Shown here piece after piece: positions 1-10,138 of a stretch of 64,000 bases of DNA (position 1 is the first letter of the stretch; the number at the start of each line of letters is the position of its first letter). The stretch spans positions 93,267 to 157,266 of the forward strand of contig JALQPE010001895.1 of NCBI GenBank assembly GCA_030407315.1, in the 5' to 3' direction. The DNA comes from Asparagopsis taxiformis. Lineage: Eukaryota; Rhodophyta; Florideophyceae; Bonnemaisoniales; Bonnemaisoniaceae. The notes under the pieces were generated by a model. That model was given only the letters and a program-made list of their open reading frames with translations, did no database searches and had not been told where the DNA came from. The translations under genes and the position numbers were made by a program.

Positions 1-317
1 GATCCACACGCTGCTCCCTTTCATGCAGCTGAGAACCATCAAGTGCTCAATGAACGTAAAACAAAACTTTTGCTGAGCGTGAGGGGTCAACTTATCCTCG
101 TCTGATTGGATTATCGGACCCAATCATGTGATATCAAATCACTGCGCAAGATCTGCGAGCGGCACATCGCTATCAAAATGTACCTATGTCTCTGGCGCGG
201 CTACTTTGCATTTAATAAGTGCCTTCGTCCTTGTTCTACACTCACAATGTGTTTCTCAGCACTCATCACTGCAAACTTCTATTGCAACAATCGAACAAAC
301 AATCTTTCCATATCAGC
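1..317. other. 5' flank of the amidohydrolase gene
   Basis: No gene is supported here. The open frame of the next gene runs back into this stretch but has no ATG before 318, so it is read as promoter and leader. Confidence 0.5.
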
Positions 318-2150
318 ATGCCGTCCTCCCACGACAGCCCAACCAGCTGTTCATGTGCACAACTCGCCCAAGCTGGTACGCGTAATGCCAGTCCATTGAA
401 CGAAGCAAAACTTGTTGAACACATTGAGTCCATCTTTCCAGAAGCCCCGCCACAGACAACCCAAATCTTCTATGGAGGCACCATCAGAACAATGCAAGAC
501 GGAGATGCGTCCATCACTGTCGAGGCGCTCGGCTTTGAAAATGGCAAAATTGCTGTTATTGGTTCACTTTTCGACTGTGTCCGTAGTCTGCCTAACGCCG
601 AGCTTGTCAACTTGCAGGGAAAGTGCGTACTTCCTGGTTTGATTGAGCCACACGTTCACGTTATCCCGACAGCCAAATATTCGTTGATGGTTGATGTATC
701 TCCGTTCAACGGCCAGAGACTCATTGGCGAAAGCTACACGTTAGACTATTGTATGTCAAAAATCAAAACTAGCTTGGCAGATGCACAGTACAACGTCGGA
801 GGTTGGGTCACCGCGTTTGGGCTGGACCCCAGCCTTTTCGTGGACTCGCAAAATCCAAAACATTGGCAGGACCCAGATGTGAACATGTTGGATGAGCTCA
901 GTGATTCAGTATGCATCTTAGTTGTAAACAGCTCTAGTCATGTCGCATATGCTAACACAGCTGCATTACAGGCGGCAGGCGTCGCCGACAAATATCCGGA
1001 CGGTATTCTACTCGAGCTCGACCAGGTAATTCCTGTGCTCGAGGTAGCTCTAGAAGCTCAGGGATTAACTGACCTATTCTCAGAGAAAATGCTTAGAGCG
1101 GTGTCAGAACAGCTTCATACTGCCGCTTCACGAGGGGCCACCATGGTTTGGGACGCGCTTCTTGCGTTTACAAGTGCTCCAGAGCAGGAATTCATGCTCT
1201 TCGATACCCTTGCTAAGCTGCGTCGCACGCCCGTACGTCTCGGCGGAGCCTTTTATATCAGTTCAGCAAACTCTCTCAAGACCGTATCAAAACTTGGTAT
1301 GACACCAAATACATACACAGACGCTTTCTTCCACGTGCCAAGTATGAAAATCATCACAGATGGGTCTAACCAAGGCCTAACCGGTTTTCAGAAAGAAGAA
1401 TATGGCAATCCAAACGACAAAATCTCTACAACATATCCTCATGGCGTGTGGAATTTCCCGAAAGAGGACCTCAGTGACCTCGTCACACAGCTAGACGCAG
1501 CTGGATGGTCGATAATGATCCATGCCAACGGGGACAAAGCTATGGAGAAAACAATACGAGCATACGCAGCAGCATATGATGCCAACCAGCACGATCAGCG
1601 CGAAAGGCGACATCGCATTGAACACTGTTCACTGCTGGATGAGAAATCACTGCAGGACATGGTCGAGCTGAAACTATCGCCAAGCTTCCTCATCGGACAC
1701 GTGGGATACTGGGGTCACACATTCGTGAACAAAGTTTGGGACTTGAATAAGGCGAATAAACTAGATCGAGCAAAAAGTGCAGTGGAGCATGGATTGCGGG
1801 TTACACTGCATAGCGACCGTTTCGTGACGCCGTTCGGGCCGCTACGAATGATGGAACAGGCGGTTACGCGGATTATGGAAGGAGATGAGAAGAAACGGGT
1901 ACTCAATGAAAATGAATGTCTGACGATTGAGCAGGCTCTGCGGGCGGCGACATACGACGCGGCCTGGCAATGCCACGCGGACGAATGGTGCGGATCACTG
2001 GTTGCGGGCAAGTTTGCGGACATGACAATTCTGGCGGAGGATCCCGTGACAAGACTGGCTGGTGCGAACAATCTGCGTGATGTTGCCGTGTGCGAGACAT
2101 GGGTGGAGGGGAGACTGATGCACTCGGGGTCGACGTCAGTGGGTCGCTGA
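318..2150 (+). CDS. Amidohydrolase of the YtcJ / amidohydrolase_3 family
   Basis: A 610-residue metal-dependent hydrolase, probably acting on C-N bonds of amides or related small molecules; the substrate cannot be read from sequence. The metal-binding HxH follows the beta-sandwich in LPGLIEPHVHV (H112, H114). Later ligands of the TIM barrel are visible as H402 in IHANGD, H436 in HRIEHC and D500 in LHSDR. The C-terminus returns to the sandwich with GSLVAGKFADM and LAEDP, as usual for the family. The frame is open back to 219, but only non-ATG codons occur there, so ATG 318 is chosen. No signal peptide or membrane segment is evident, which suggests a cytosolic enzyme. The family is common in bacteria and patchy in algae and fungi, so horizontal origin is possible but not shown. 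Confidence 0.88.
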   Translation: MPSSHDSPTSCSCAQLAQAGTRNASPLNEAKLVEHIESIFPEAPPQTTQIFYGGTIRTMQDGDASITVEALGFENGKIAVIGSLFDCVRSLPNAELVNLQGKCVLPGLIEPHVHVIPTAKYSLMVDVSPFNGQRLIGESYTLDYCMSKIKTSLADAQYNVGGWVTAFGLDPSLFVDSQNPKHWQDPDVNMLDELSDSVCILVVNSSSHVAYANTAALQAAGVADKYPDGILLELDQVIPVLEVALEAQGLTDLFSEKMLRAVSEQLHTAASRGATMVWDALLAFTSAPEQEFMLFDTLAKLRRTPVRLGGAFYISSANSLKTVSKLGMTPNTYTDAFFHVPSMKIITDGSNQGLTGFQKEEYGNPNDKISTTYPHGVWNFPKEDLSDLVTQLDAAGWSIMIHANGDKAMEKTIRAYAAAYDANQHDQRERRHRIEHCSLLDEKSLQDMVELKLSPSFLIGHVGYWGHTFVNKVWDLNKANKLDRAKSAVEHGLRVTLHSDRFVTPFGPLRMMEQAVTRIMEGDEKKRVLNENECLTIEQALRAATYDAAWQCHADEWCGSLVAGKFADMTILAEDPVTRLAGANNLRDVAVCETWVEGRLMHSGSTSVGR

Positions 2151-2891
2151 GCAAGTTGATCTGGTCGAGGTGAAGGGAAGCAATTCAAAAATAGCATCAT
2201 TTTTATTGCCACGCACGCACGCATGATGCTGGTGTAACGGAAACATTGGAAGCACGCTATCCTTATTCCTCTGCCGCACTCCATTGTTTCTCACTTCAAA
2301 CGTCTGGACAATCCCCTGGCGAGTTGAACCAACACCAATATGAACGTTGCAGATTACACCACACGGTTGCCATTCGCACTGGCGCAATGCCCGTCAAATC
2401 ACTGTTCTTTGATGGCTCCCCGCCATGCGTGCAGCCTTGATGTGTGCGTGTCTTGTGGCCGCTGATCCCTCCGACTATTTGTGCTCCCCAGCCTGTCCCC
2501 ATTCTTGCAATGATGCCGCACGCATTGAAATATTCTCTGAACGTTACGCTTGATATCTCTCTAGACTCACCCATCAATCGTTCACCGTAAAATCAAGACA
2601 AACTTTGTTTTCATTGCTCACCGAGATACGCCGCCTGACAAACTCGGTTGACACCTAGACTATTTTCAACCTTACTAGCGCTGTGATTGTTCTGTATAAT
2701 AGTAACAACGCCACCAGCTTAAACGCGCTCGCGACGCGTTCTTCTGCTTCCTTTAAGATTTCCATCCCTATCATGCGCCACTCTTGAACCTCCACAAACA
2801 CGCGAGACATTCAATCCAAATTCCACGCCATTTCATACACACCTCACCAGCAAGCTCTGCACTGTGTAGAAAGGCACTCCGACCATCGACG
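2151..2891. other. Intergenic region between two plus-strand genes
   Basis: This holds the 3' end of the amidohydrolase and the promoter/leader of the TIG-propeller gene. A TATAAT box-like stretch lies at 2695-2700, about 190 bases before the chosen ATG. An ACGC microrepeat occurs near 2212-2223. No coding region is supported. Confidence 0.5.
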
Positions 2892-5039
2892 ATGGCGACG
2901 CACGGCCAATTCGTTTTCATCCTCTTGCTTGCCATCTTTTCCGCGGCTATCTCCCAAGAAATCGAACCGGAACATCAAGCGCACTCCAAGCCAGGCGGGC
3001 CATACTTTGCCGTAGATTGGGACGGCGACGGGTCCGAGCCGTTAAGACTCGACGCAACGGAATCTCACACACACTTCTTCGATCTTGGGCCACCAGTCGT
3101 CAGTGGAAGCATTGAGAGCTACGAGTGGTTCAGTGTTCGCACCGGGAATAGTCTTTTGCGAACCTCATCTCCCTATCTCTCTGCCAGATTTTTTGTGGGT
3201 TACACCGTGCTCATTCTAGTTGTATCCGACAATACCGGCGATCAAAACGCTGCGTATACATACGTCGCAGTTCGGGAACCACTCGAATCTGAGAAAGTTC
3301 CCCCGACTATCCGCCAAATCAAGCCGGACAAGGGGCCTACCTATGGCGGTGGCGTTGTCGAAATACGCGGCACTGGCTTTTACAACAATCCCGTTGTGCA
3401 GTTCGGAAATGTTGAGGTGCGGCCCAAGGTGTTGAATGACACGCGAATTGAAGTTCGTGTACCACCGTCATCAGTATCAAAGACCGTCCAGGTTCGTATA
3501 ACAACTGGATTTGGAACGAGTTCTCAATCTGTGGATTATAAATATGTTGTTTCCTCAGACAACCCCATCAAGTTTGCAAAAGCCAACGTGAGATATTCAA
3601 CTGGAGAGGACTATTCGATCCCAGAAGTCACATCGATCACTCTAGGACCTGATGGGTTGTATTATGCCGGGACACTGAACGGATTTATCCACGTTCTAAG
3701 GATAGACCGTACTCTGGTGGTCCGCGGTGCATGTCAGTCACACAATGCCGGTCGCAGACGGTCAGTGTTGGGGCTTACTTTCAATCCGAAAGACATTGGT
3801 CGTCCCGTTCGACTATACGTCTCTACATCAACGTTGTATTGGAAATCGAAGCACGCAAATGCGAGTTGGGACAATGGAAAGGTTGAGATTTGGCAAAAAG
3901 ATTCCCCATCAGATTGTCTTTCTCATTTCAAGGATGTCATAACCGGACTACCTGTTTCCGCGCACGACCATGCGGTGAACGGCCTTTTGTTTGACTCACA
4001 CGGATCGCTCTTTGTCGCTGTTGGGGGAACTACAAATGCTGGTGTGCACTTGTACGAGGATCGTCTTGGTGGTGTAGCCGAGTCCCCCCTAAGTGGTGCA
4101 ATTCTGCGATTCAATCTATCTGATCCACACTTTGATGGCGACATTGTATACCTCGGAAGGCCGGATCCCGGAATTGCGAATGTGTACTCTGGAAGTGTTG
4201 AAGTGTACTGCGCTGGTCTTCGCAATGTTTTCGGAATGGTAAGGCATTCGAATGGTAAGTTGTACGGCCTGGACAACGGGCCGAATAATGGTTTCGGGCT
4301 GGCAGCCACAGGTTGTAACACGGTTGGGAGGCAAGTGGCGTTTTCGGATAAGCTTGTTCATCTCAAGAAGGATGCGTATTACGGACACCCGAATTGGAAT
4401 CGAGGTCGTTTCGATTCTCGACAATGCAGCTATGTTGGTGGTGATGCGCCCAACAAGGAGCCATCATACACTGCACCAATGGCGGTACTGAGTAGTTCTA
4501 CAAACGGCATTATCGAGTACACGGCCAACACATTCAACTCCAAGCTGCGAGGCCACCTGCTGCTGAGCAAATTGTCGTGGAATGGATCTGGATCTCTGAA
4601 GAAAGCCAAACTGGATTCAACGGGGAGAAAGCTCGACGATGAACCAGAAGAACTGTTCTCCGAATCGGGGCTGTCCATCGTAATGGGGCCGTACGGAGAA
4701 TTACTGATGCCGAAAGTGAAACAATCGAAGATCGTGGGGCTGGTTCCAGACGAAAGCATTATTGCTGACATCCACGTCATCGCTGTGATGCCACGAATCG
4801 GTCCTGCATCGGGTGGAAATACGGTGATGATCACTGGAAATGGATTTGGAGCAGGGTTGAAAATTTTCTTCGGCTCGCAGGAGTGCCTCGCCTATGGAGA
4901 TGCCGCAGCGGATGGAACGAGTGTGCAATGCATGGTGCCGCCCATGCATTTACCCGCAAGGAGTGTGAGCGTTGTCGCGGTGCGAGGCATCTTCAAGAGT
5001 GTCACTGCCGGTTCAGATTACGAGTACATCGAAGGGTAA
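2892..5039 (+). CDS. Secreted TIG / six-bladed propeller / TIG protein (paralogue 1)
   Basis: A 715-residue protein predicted to be secreted. Residues 1-22 form a classical signal peptide (hydrophobic run FVFILLLAIF, then SQE). Next comes a short PKD-like module with a DWDGDG acidic loop near residue 43 and the motif SHTHFF. An IPT/TIG domain spans about 137-218 (IKPDKGPTYGGG). A long propeller at about 235-620 resembles soluble glucose/sorbosone dehydrogenases, with HDHAVNGLLFD, VGGTTNAG and HPNWNRGR. A second TIG domain ends the protein (about 630-715, RIGPASGGN). It is paralogous to the two proteins at 42.2 and 45.6 kb but lacks their membrane anchor and PA14-like insert. The frame is open upstream from a TTG at 2784; ATG 2892 is chosen because it starts the signal peptide. 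A sugar-binding or sugar-oxidising role in the matrix is inference. Confidence 0.85.
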   Translation: MATHGQFVFILLLAIFSAAISQEIEPEHQAHSKPGGPYFAVDWDGDGSEPLRLDATESHTHFFDLGPPVVSGSIESYEWFSVRTGNSLLRTSSPYLSARFFVGYTVLILVVSDNTGDQNAAYTYVAVREPLESEKVPPTIRQIKPDKGPTYGGGVVEIRGTGFYNNPVVQFGNVEVRPKVLNDTRIEVRVPPSSVSKTVQVRITTGFGTSSQSVDYKYVVSSDNPIKFAKANVRYSTGEDYSIPEVTSITLGPDGLYYAGTLNGFIHVLRIDRTLVVRGACQSHNAGRRRSVLGLTFNPKDIGRPVRLYVSTSTLYWKSKHANASWDNGKVEIWQKDSPSDCLSHFKDVITGLPVSAHDHAVNGLLFDSHGSLFVAVGGTTNAGVHLYEDRLGGVAESPLSGAILRFNLSDPHFDGDIVYLGRPDPGIANVYSGSVEVYCAGLRNVFGMVRHSNGKLYGLDNGPNNGFGLAATGCNTVGRQVAFSDKLVHLKKDAYYGHPNWNRGRFDSRQCSYVGGDAPNKEPSYTAPMAVLSSSTNGIIEYTANTFNSKLRGHLLLSKLSWNGSGSLKKAKLDSTGRKLDDEPEELFSESGLSIVMGPYGELLMPKVKQSKIVGLVPDESIIADIHVIAVMPRIGPASGGNTVMITGNGFGAGLKIFFGSQECLAYGDAAADGTSVQCMVPPMHLPARSVSVVAVRGIFKSVTAGSDYEYIEG

Positions 5040-5222
5040 TGGAGAGATGGCGACATGAGTGCTGCAATCGACATGATAGATAGCTCTACAAACTAACTTG
5101 TACAAACGCGACTAACTTTGATTTTGTTTAGTGTTGACCTACAGCATCTACTAAATCAACCTACGGCAATATGAACGGCTGTACAGTTTCGGCTGACAAT
5201 GCGAGCAGGACGGAGCGAACTT

Positions 5223-5912
5223 CTAATAGCGGAGAGCGGGATCAGGCTGAGCATAGTTGGGTGCAGCAGCGGCATGTGTGGGGTGGGGGTCAACGGAAGC
5301 GGGTTGCAAATACGACGGTGCAGCGGTGGAGGCATCGCCCACAGCATACATAGAATCCTCCTCGAGGCCATCAAGTTCGGCCTCCAACTCTGTTTCATCA
5401 ATGTCATCCACATCATAAGAGCGGCCAAGAATTTCCTGCACCTCTGCGGCATCGTGCAGAGCGTCCTGCATGTCGTCCTGGAGATCTTCGATATGGTCGA
5501 GATCGATGTGTTGCTGTGCGGCGCGAAGTTCTTCATTTGCGGCCTGCAAATTTTGCACCATGGCGATGTTATCTTGCTGCATATATTTGGCATCGCGGAC
5601 TTGTTCGAGGTTGAAGGTCGCGTTTGCATTCATAGCGGCGCGCGACTCGAGTGATTTTTTCTGCTTCATGGCCTGGATGGCGCGTCGTTTGTACATGTTG
5701 TGCGTCGAGCTTCCCGGCTTGGCGCGCTGCATCTCGCGTTTGAAGTTGACGATATCAGCTTCGACTTGCTGCAGACGCGCTTGAATGTTGCCGTTACGCA
5801 TTTCCGAGTTGTGAATAGCCTCGTCCATCGAGGGACCGGGCGCGCGCGTACGGTCTGGAGGCGCTTGGTATTGCTGGTTGACGAGCACTGGTTTCTTTCC
5901 GAATAGTCCCAT
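5223..5912 (-). CDS. VPS60: VPS60/CHMP5-like ESCRT-III protein
   Basis: A 229-residue member of the SNF7 family. VPS60/CHMP5 is an accessory ESCRT-III subunit that binds LIP5/VTA1 to regulate VPS4 during multivesicular body formation. The N-terminus MGLFGKK matches the family. A basic helical hairpin follows (about 28-115: KREMQRAKPG, KRRAIQAMKQKKSLE, NLEQVRDAK). Then comes the acidic helix with QHIDLDHIEDLQDDMQDAL, close to CHMP5, and EIQ-like EVQEILGRSY. The typical acidic patch DIDETELEAELDGLEED lies near 172-188. The extended Pro/Ala/His-rich C-terminal tail is a local feature. The gene is tail-to-tail with the TIG-propeller gene, with 183 bases between stops. Confidence 0.93.
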   Translation of the reverse strand: MGLFGKKPVLVNQQYQAPPDRTRAPGPSMDEAIHNSEMRNGNIQARLQQVEADIVNFKREMQRAKPGSSTHNMYKRRAIQAMKQKKSLESRAAMNANATFNLEQVRDAKYMQQDNIAMVQNLQAANEELRAAQQHIDLDHIEDLQDDMQDALHDAAEVQEILGRSYDVDDIDETELEAELDGLEEDSMYAVGDASTAAPSYLQPASVDPHPTHAAAAPNYAQPDPALRY

Positions 5913-6285
5913 GTTGGCGGTGGTTGTGTGTGTGATAGGGGAGGGTTACGGCGGGGGTGATGGAGGAGCGCGCGGCTAAATAAGGCCAGCGTAAGGGCGA
6001 TGTGGCTGCGTGGATATTTCGAACAACTTGTAGATACAACAAGGACACTGTTGTTGGCAGCATTTAAATGAGTGCTAAATTCAATCTTGATCCACTGTCC
6101 AGCAATGTAATTCTTCGACATCCAGCAATGCGTTTTCCATTTCTTCTCACGACTCTTCGAAACTCGTCAACACTGTTGACATCATTCGACACATCCATCT
6201 CCACTCCAAGCCACCCGTTGACGATGGCGAACATTCATTCAACAGTCGTATCAAACTCTGCCCGCAAGCACCCATCGTCTCCGCC
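5913..6285. other. Divergent promoter between VPS60 and the glycosyltransferase-like gene
   Basis: A head-to-head intergenic region of 373 bases. The first 70 bases beyond VPS60 are G-rich on the plus strand, that is C-rich in the VPS60 leader. No consensus TATA box is obvious. It may serve both genes. Confidence 0.4.
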
Positions 6286-8286
6286 ATGCAGTCTATTGTG
6301 CGAGCGCGCCGTCCCATCCGTCGGCGCACATCGTCTCTTCAGCAATCTCAGAAAGCACGACCGACTTATGCAACCAATCGCTCTGCCTGTCAATCATGGC
6401 TAGCACTGCTGCTCTCCATTCTGCTCTACTTTATACGCGCCACACCGCAATCGCCATCATCAACACCCCAATTAAACCGTGCACTCGCCTTACCGCGCGC
6501 GGTCGCGCCGCCCACACTGCACATCTTCACGGCGCCAAAGCCGTTTGTCGGCAGGGACTATGTGCACCAACTCGCCGCGCTGCAATCGTGGCAGGCGCTG
6601 CAACCGCGACCGATCATAACGCTCCTCGGCGACGACGTCGGCTACGACGACATGGCACGACGACTGGGTCTACGAAGAATACGCGAGATTGACACCAATT
6701 TTCTCGGTGTTCCATTACTGAATTCGCTACTCGCAGCGACCAATTCAAGCGAGGCGTCCATATCGGTGCTGCTCAACGCGGATGTGCAATTGCACGATGA
6801 TTTTCCCTACGCGCTTCGCAAAATTGCACGCGACTTTCCGGCGTCCTGGCTGGCGGTCGGCGCGCGCTGGGACATAGCATCGTTGGAGCGGAACGAAACA
6901 GAGAATGGGGGAGGGATGGATGGGGCGACGTACGCGCGAACGCACGGCGTATTGCACACGTATGGCGGGATCGACGTGTGGGCGTGGGATACAGCATCGG
7001 GGCCGTTGATCGATTCGTACGTGCCGCATTTTGTCTACGGGAGGGGTAAGTACGATAATTGGATGACGCACGAAGTGTTGCGCGAACGCAAACGGGTGGT
7101 GGTGGATATTTCGGAAGCGTGCACGTTTGTGCACGTGCGTCACGACCATCATTTAGTGTCGTACGGGACGGAGCCGGGGGACGAAGCGCCGGCGACAAAA
7201 CTGCAATTTTGGAGCAGCGAGGCGCGTGGCAAGTTTGAATTGTACTTGAATTCATATCTGGCGGCGACGCACGGGTCGTATAGAAATCAGGATGGGACGA
7301 TATTACATGCGCCGCTGAAAGTTTCGAGCTGCTACGAGAAGGAGGGTCTGTGTATTGTGCATCGAAAACGGGCGCACAGTTGTCGGTGCGAATATTCACC
7401 GTTTGTCGCGGCGGCGCAGAACGATCCGTACGTCGTGAAGGACTCGCGGGTGATTGTGTGCGGGCTACTGAGCGAGAATGTGGGGGCGGAGCGTGCGGAC
7501 GGGAGGGAACGATGGGCGATATCGGGGCATATCAAGACGGGAAGCGAGGAGCGATTTGGATTACCATTGACACGGGAGCATATTGTCAAAGTGATTCGGA
7601 CTCGAACGAGCGGGGATCGAATCTTGACGGTGGTTGCAGCGTTTGAAGACCGATGGCTACTGATGGAGCTTGTATGTTCGATGCGACTGATGGGCGTCTT
7701 CCGGTGGCTGCTCGTCGTGGCGCTGGACGACGATGTGTACAAATTTGCACTACTCCGCGGTCTAGCAGTGTATTTAAACAGTTGTTCGGACGAGCATTGT
7801 AAGGACACGGTGCGTTACGAAACGATCAGCGATCTATTGAAACGCGGCAAAAGTGTGTACAGCGTCGAGATCGGAAGCCGGTTGGAACGGTCGCCCTGGG
7901 GCACACTGGCGGGCGCGCTGGATGGCGCGGTCGACATCGCGGTGCCCGTGCGCTGGACGGCGACGCGGGACGGACGCGGATTGGTACCGGGGATCGTGTA
8001 TGCACGGCCGTCGAAGAGGGCCGTGGCGCTGTTGGAGGACGCAGTGCAAGAGCTACGCAGCCGCCGATTCGCGGATGTGGATGGCGTCATCGGGGAGCGG
8101 TTGCGGTGCGGTAGTAATGGTCTGGACGCGCGGAGACGATGCCGGACGCGGAATGGAAGCGTGCTGTATGTGTGGCATGGGTACATTGTTGATGCGACGG
8201 TGCGGTTTACGAGCGGGTTGGATGAGTTTGCCGAATTGAGATACAATACGACTAGTGGAGTGTGCGTGTATGGGCGGTCGAGATGA
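6286..8286 (+). CDS. Type II membrane protein, glycosyltransferase-like
   Basis: A 666-residue protein with a basic N-terminus (about 1-35) and one membrane segment (about 38-52, LALLLSILLYFI), as in Golgi type II enzymes. The N-terminal half has features of nucleotide-diphospho-sugar transferases: TLLGDDVGYDD, a NAD motif near 164-166 (LLNADVQLHDDF), GGIDVWAWD and a GRGKYDNWMTHEV stretch. This resembles a GT family widespread in algae. The C-terminal part has a second possible transferase-like core with a DDD triplet at 481-483 (VVALDDDVYKF) and weak resemblance to GT77-type proteins. Whether it is one enzyme or a fusion of two is unresolved. A carbohydrate sulfotransferase gene follows on the same strand, so a role in making a sulfated polysaccharide is plausible inference. 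The 5' half is C-rich and the 3' half G-rich. Confidence 0.6.
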   Translation: MQSIVRARRPIRRRTSSLQQSQKARPTYATNRSACQSWLALLLSILLYFIRATPQSPSSTPQLNRALALPRAVAPPTLHIFTAPKPFVGRDYVHQLAALQSWQALQPRPIITLLGDDVGYDDMARRLGLRRIREIDTNFLGVPLLNSLLAATNSSEASISVLLNADVQLHDDFPYALRKIARDFPASWLAVGARWDIASLERNETENGGGMDGATYARTHGVLHTYGGIDVWAWDTASGPLIDSYVPHFVYGRGKYDNWMTHEVLRERKRVVVDISEACTFVHVRHDHHLVSYGTEPGDEAPATKLQFWSSEARGKFELYLNSYLAATHGSYRNQDGTILHAPLKVSSCYEKEGLCIVHRKRAHSCRCEYSPFVAAAQNDPYVVKDSRVIVCGLLSENVGAERADGRERWAISGHIKTGSEERFGLPLTREHIVKVIRTRTSGDRILTVVAAFEDRWLLMELVCSMRLMGVFRWLLVVALDDDVYKFALLRGLAVYLNSCSDEHCKDTVRYETISDLLKRGKSVYSVEIGSRLERSPWGTLAGALDGAVDIAVPVRWTATRDGRGLVPGIVYARPSKRAVALLEDAVQELRSRRFADVDGVIGERLRCGSNGLDARRRCRTRNGSVLYVWHGYIVDATVRFTSGLDEFAELRYNTTSGVCVYGRSR

Positions 8287-8772
8287 TTTGAATTATTTAC
8301 AGTATATATCGAGTAAGGGATGGTACATATCGCGAGAGATGGGCGTAAAGGTGGCAAAGCACAACGCGGAAACAAATTTGTTTGATACAGTACAGTACAG
8401 TACAGTAGTAAGTAAGTCATCAGGCCGACTCATGATGTCATCTGCGCACTCGACCGCAACGCAACACACAATACTGTACACGTACTGTAGTATGTACAGT
8501 ACTGTTGTAGAAGAGCAAACGTGTTTCCAACGCTCTCCACTGTAAAGCCTGTTTAGTATATTGTACTGTAGAGCTAACACGTTCCATCCATCCATCCATT
8601 CATACACGCGCGCTCTAATAGCACCTACTTACCAATTTGCCGTAGGCGACTGACAACCGTCAGACCCATATAGCCAGCCACCACCCAGTCGACACCTCAA
8701 ACGACACGCCGCGGCACATTCCTCGCGCACCATTCCAACAGCGACCAGCCAACCTCTACAGCGCCCGTCACA
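8287..8772. other. Intergenic region rich in GTAC/TACAG repeats
   Basis: This lies between the glycosyltransferase-like and sulfotransferase genes. It contains a TACAG tandem repeat, many further copies of TGTAC/GTACAG in both orientations up to about 8570, and a CCAT microrepeat at about 8582-8598. The inverted copies could fold in the 3' UTR. No gene is supported. Confidence 0.5.
8386..8405. repeat. TACAG tandem repeat, four copies
   Basis: Four perfect head-to-tail copies of the 5-mer TACAG, followed by TAGTAAGTAAG. Related inverted copies occur 60-110 bases downstream. Confidence 0.9.
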
Positions 8773-8796
8773 TTGCGTTCAAAGCCACCCGTTGCC

Positions 8797-9918
8797 ATGC
8801 CATCGAGCGACATGACGCCGACCACCCGCAGCACCCGCAAGCCGCACAACGTGCATGCGCACAGCGCCGTCATGCTCTCCACCGCCATGCTGCGCATGCG
8901 CAATTTCCCGCTCCTCATCGCCGTGCTCTTTGTGTCCCTCCTGCTCGTGCTGCAGGCGCGCCATTCCTCCGAGCTCGTCGAGTTGCAGAAGAGCATTGCC
9001 GCATTGAGCGCGCGTCTCAACACGCTTCCGACCAATGCCCGCTCCGCCTCCACACAGCCCCATCCGCTCATCTTCTACAACAAGCCCCCCAAGACCGGCA
9101 GCACGACCATTCGCGTCGCGATGGGCAAGGCCGTCTCGGACGCCGGTCGTAGCGCCGCCGATTGTTTCGCGATGACCGAGTGGAATGAATTGGGATATAA
9201 GACGCTGTTGAATAAGAAGGACGTGTCGTTTTATGGCTGTCATACCCGTCTGACACCGGAGCGATATCGCGATATCAGCTCGTTTCGCGACCACAATGTC
9301 ATCTTTGTCACCGGAACACGCTCGCCAGAGGATATTATTCTCTCGTCCTATTTGCAGCATCGACGTGGAAACGGGCTGGAGAAAATGACCGACCCGCAGT
9401 TGATACGCGGCGAAGTGGAGTCGTTTAAACAGTATGTGGAGCGCTATCCAATTAACGCCTTGTATAAGTTTCATGGCGGCGAAATGGACATGTCGTCTTG
9501 TCCGCTCGATTGGCGCTATAATATTTCTATGCGCGCATTGGCTAGTCGGTATGAAGTGGTTATTGACCTGACTCGGCCGCAGGAATCGGCGACGATGATG
9601 CAGATCGTTACCGGTGTTCGTCCTGATTTCGATCAGCATTTGAACGAGAGGACAAAGGAGGACACGCCGCTCATCAAGGCGCTTCGTACCGTTCCGACGG
9701 AGCATCGCAACTGCGGCAATTGGCTCGTGCATAATGTGCTTATGCAGCGCTTTAATATTATCAAGGACCGTTTAATGCAGAATATGTGCTTTGAAGAAGG
9801 CACCGGCAGTGCAGAGCTATGCGACCTGGTACAATTAACCGAAGCGAGCATTGTGCAAAGAAATCGCGAAGAGAGGTTTCAAGAGAGGAATCGTTTACTT
9901 CGGATGAAAGCCAATTGA
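8797..9918 (+). CDS. Membrane-bound carbohydrate sulfotransferase
   Basis: A 373-residue type II membrane protein. It is expected to transfer sulfate from PAPS to a polysaccharide or glycan in the Golgi. A hydrophobic anchor lies at about 37-54 (FPLLIAVLFVSLLLVLQA). The 5'-phosphosulfate-binding loop is KPPKTGSTTI, with K99 as the expected catalytic/PAPS-binding lysine. The 3'-phosphate-binding motif is VTGTRSPED (R175, S176). Both resemble the Sulfotransfer_2 / 2-O-sulfotransferase group. An internal stretch (LKQ..., HEYP-like) is variable. The frame opens earlier at a TTG (8773); ATG 8797 is chosen. A poly(A) signal AATAAA lies at 10031-10036. Many such genes in one genome are typical of red algae that make sulfated galactans; the acceptor here is unknown. 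The next gene converges from the other side. Confidence 0.82.
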   Translation: MPSSDMTPTTRSTRKPHNVHAHSAVMLSTAMLRMRNFPLLIAVLFVSLLLVLQARHSSELVELQKSIAALSARLNTLPTNARSASTQPHPLIFYNKPPKTGSTTIRVAMGKAVSDAGRSAADCFAMTEWNELGYKTLLNKKDVSFYGCHTRLTPERYRDISSFRDHNVIFVTGTRSPEDIILSSYLQHRRGNGLEKMTDPQLIRGEVESFKQYVERYPINALYKFHGGEMDMSSCPLDWRYNISMRALASRYEVVIDLTRPQESATMMQIVTGVRPDFDQHLNERTKEDTPLIKALRTVPTEHRNCGNWLVHNVLMQRFNIIKDRLMQNMCFEEGTGSAELCDLVQLTEASIVQRNREERFQERNRLLRMKAN

Positions 9919-10030
9919 TGGACGGCAATGCTTGTTTTGTATTTTTCGACGCGCCTGTTTGTAGCGCTCTGGCTCGTTCTAGTCGTTGTAGATAAGAAAT
10001 GATTTGTATACAGCTGGACAATATCATTGT

Positions 10031-10036
10031 AATAAA
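10031..10036 (+). promoter_or_regulatory. Poly(A) signal AATAAA of the sulfotransferase gene
   Basis: A canonical hexamer 113 bases after the stop codon, in the 220-base gap before the convergent RAD5-like gene. Confidence 0.6.
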
Positions 10037-10138
10037 CACACGCTGTCAGCCATCAGGCGCCAATGTCTTGCTTCAATTGTAACATCTGTCACTGACAACA
10101 CTTTGCTTCCGCATCGATCATAAGCGCAGCTCTGTAAA

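Noticed and set aside
8779..9732. 317-codon open frame on the minus strand, antisense to the sulfotransferase
   Set aside because: The plus strand carries the PAPS motifs; the antisense product is His/Arg-rich without domains. It arises from GC-rich codon use.
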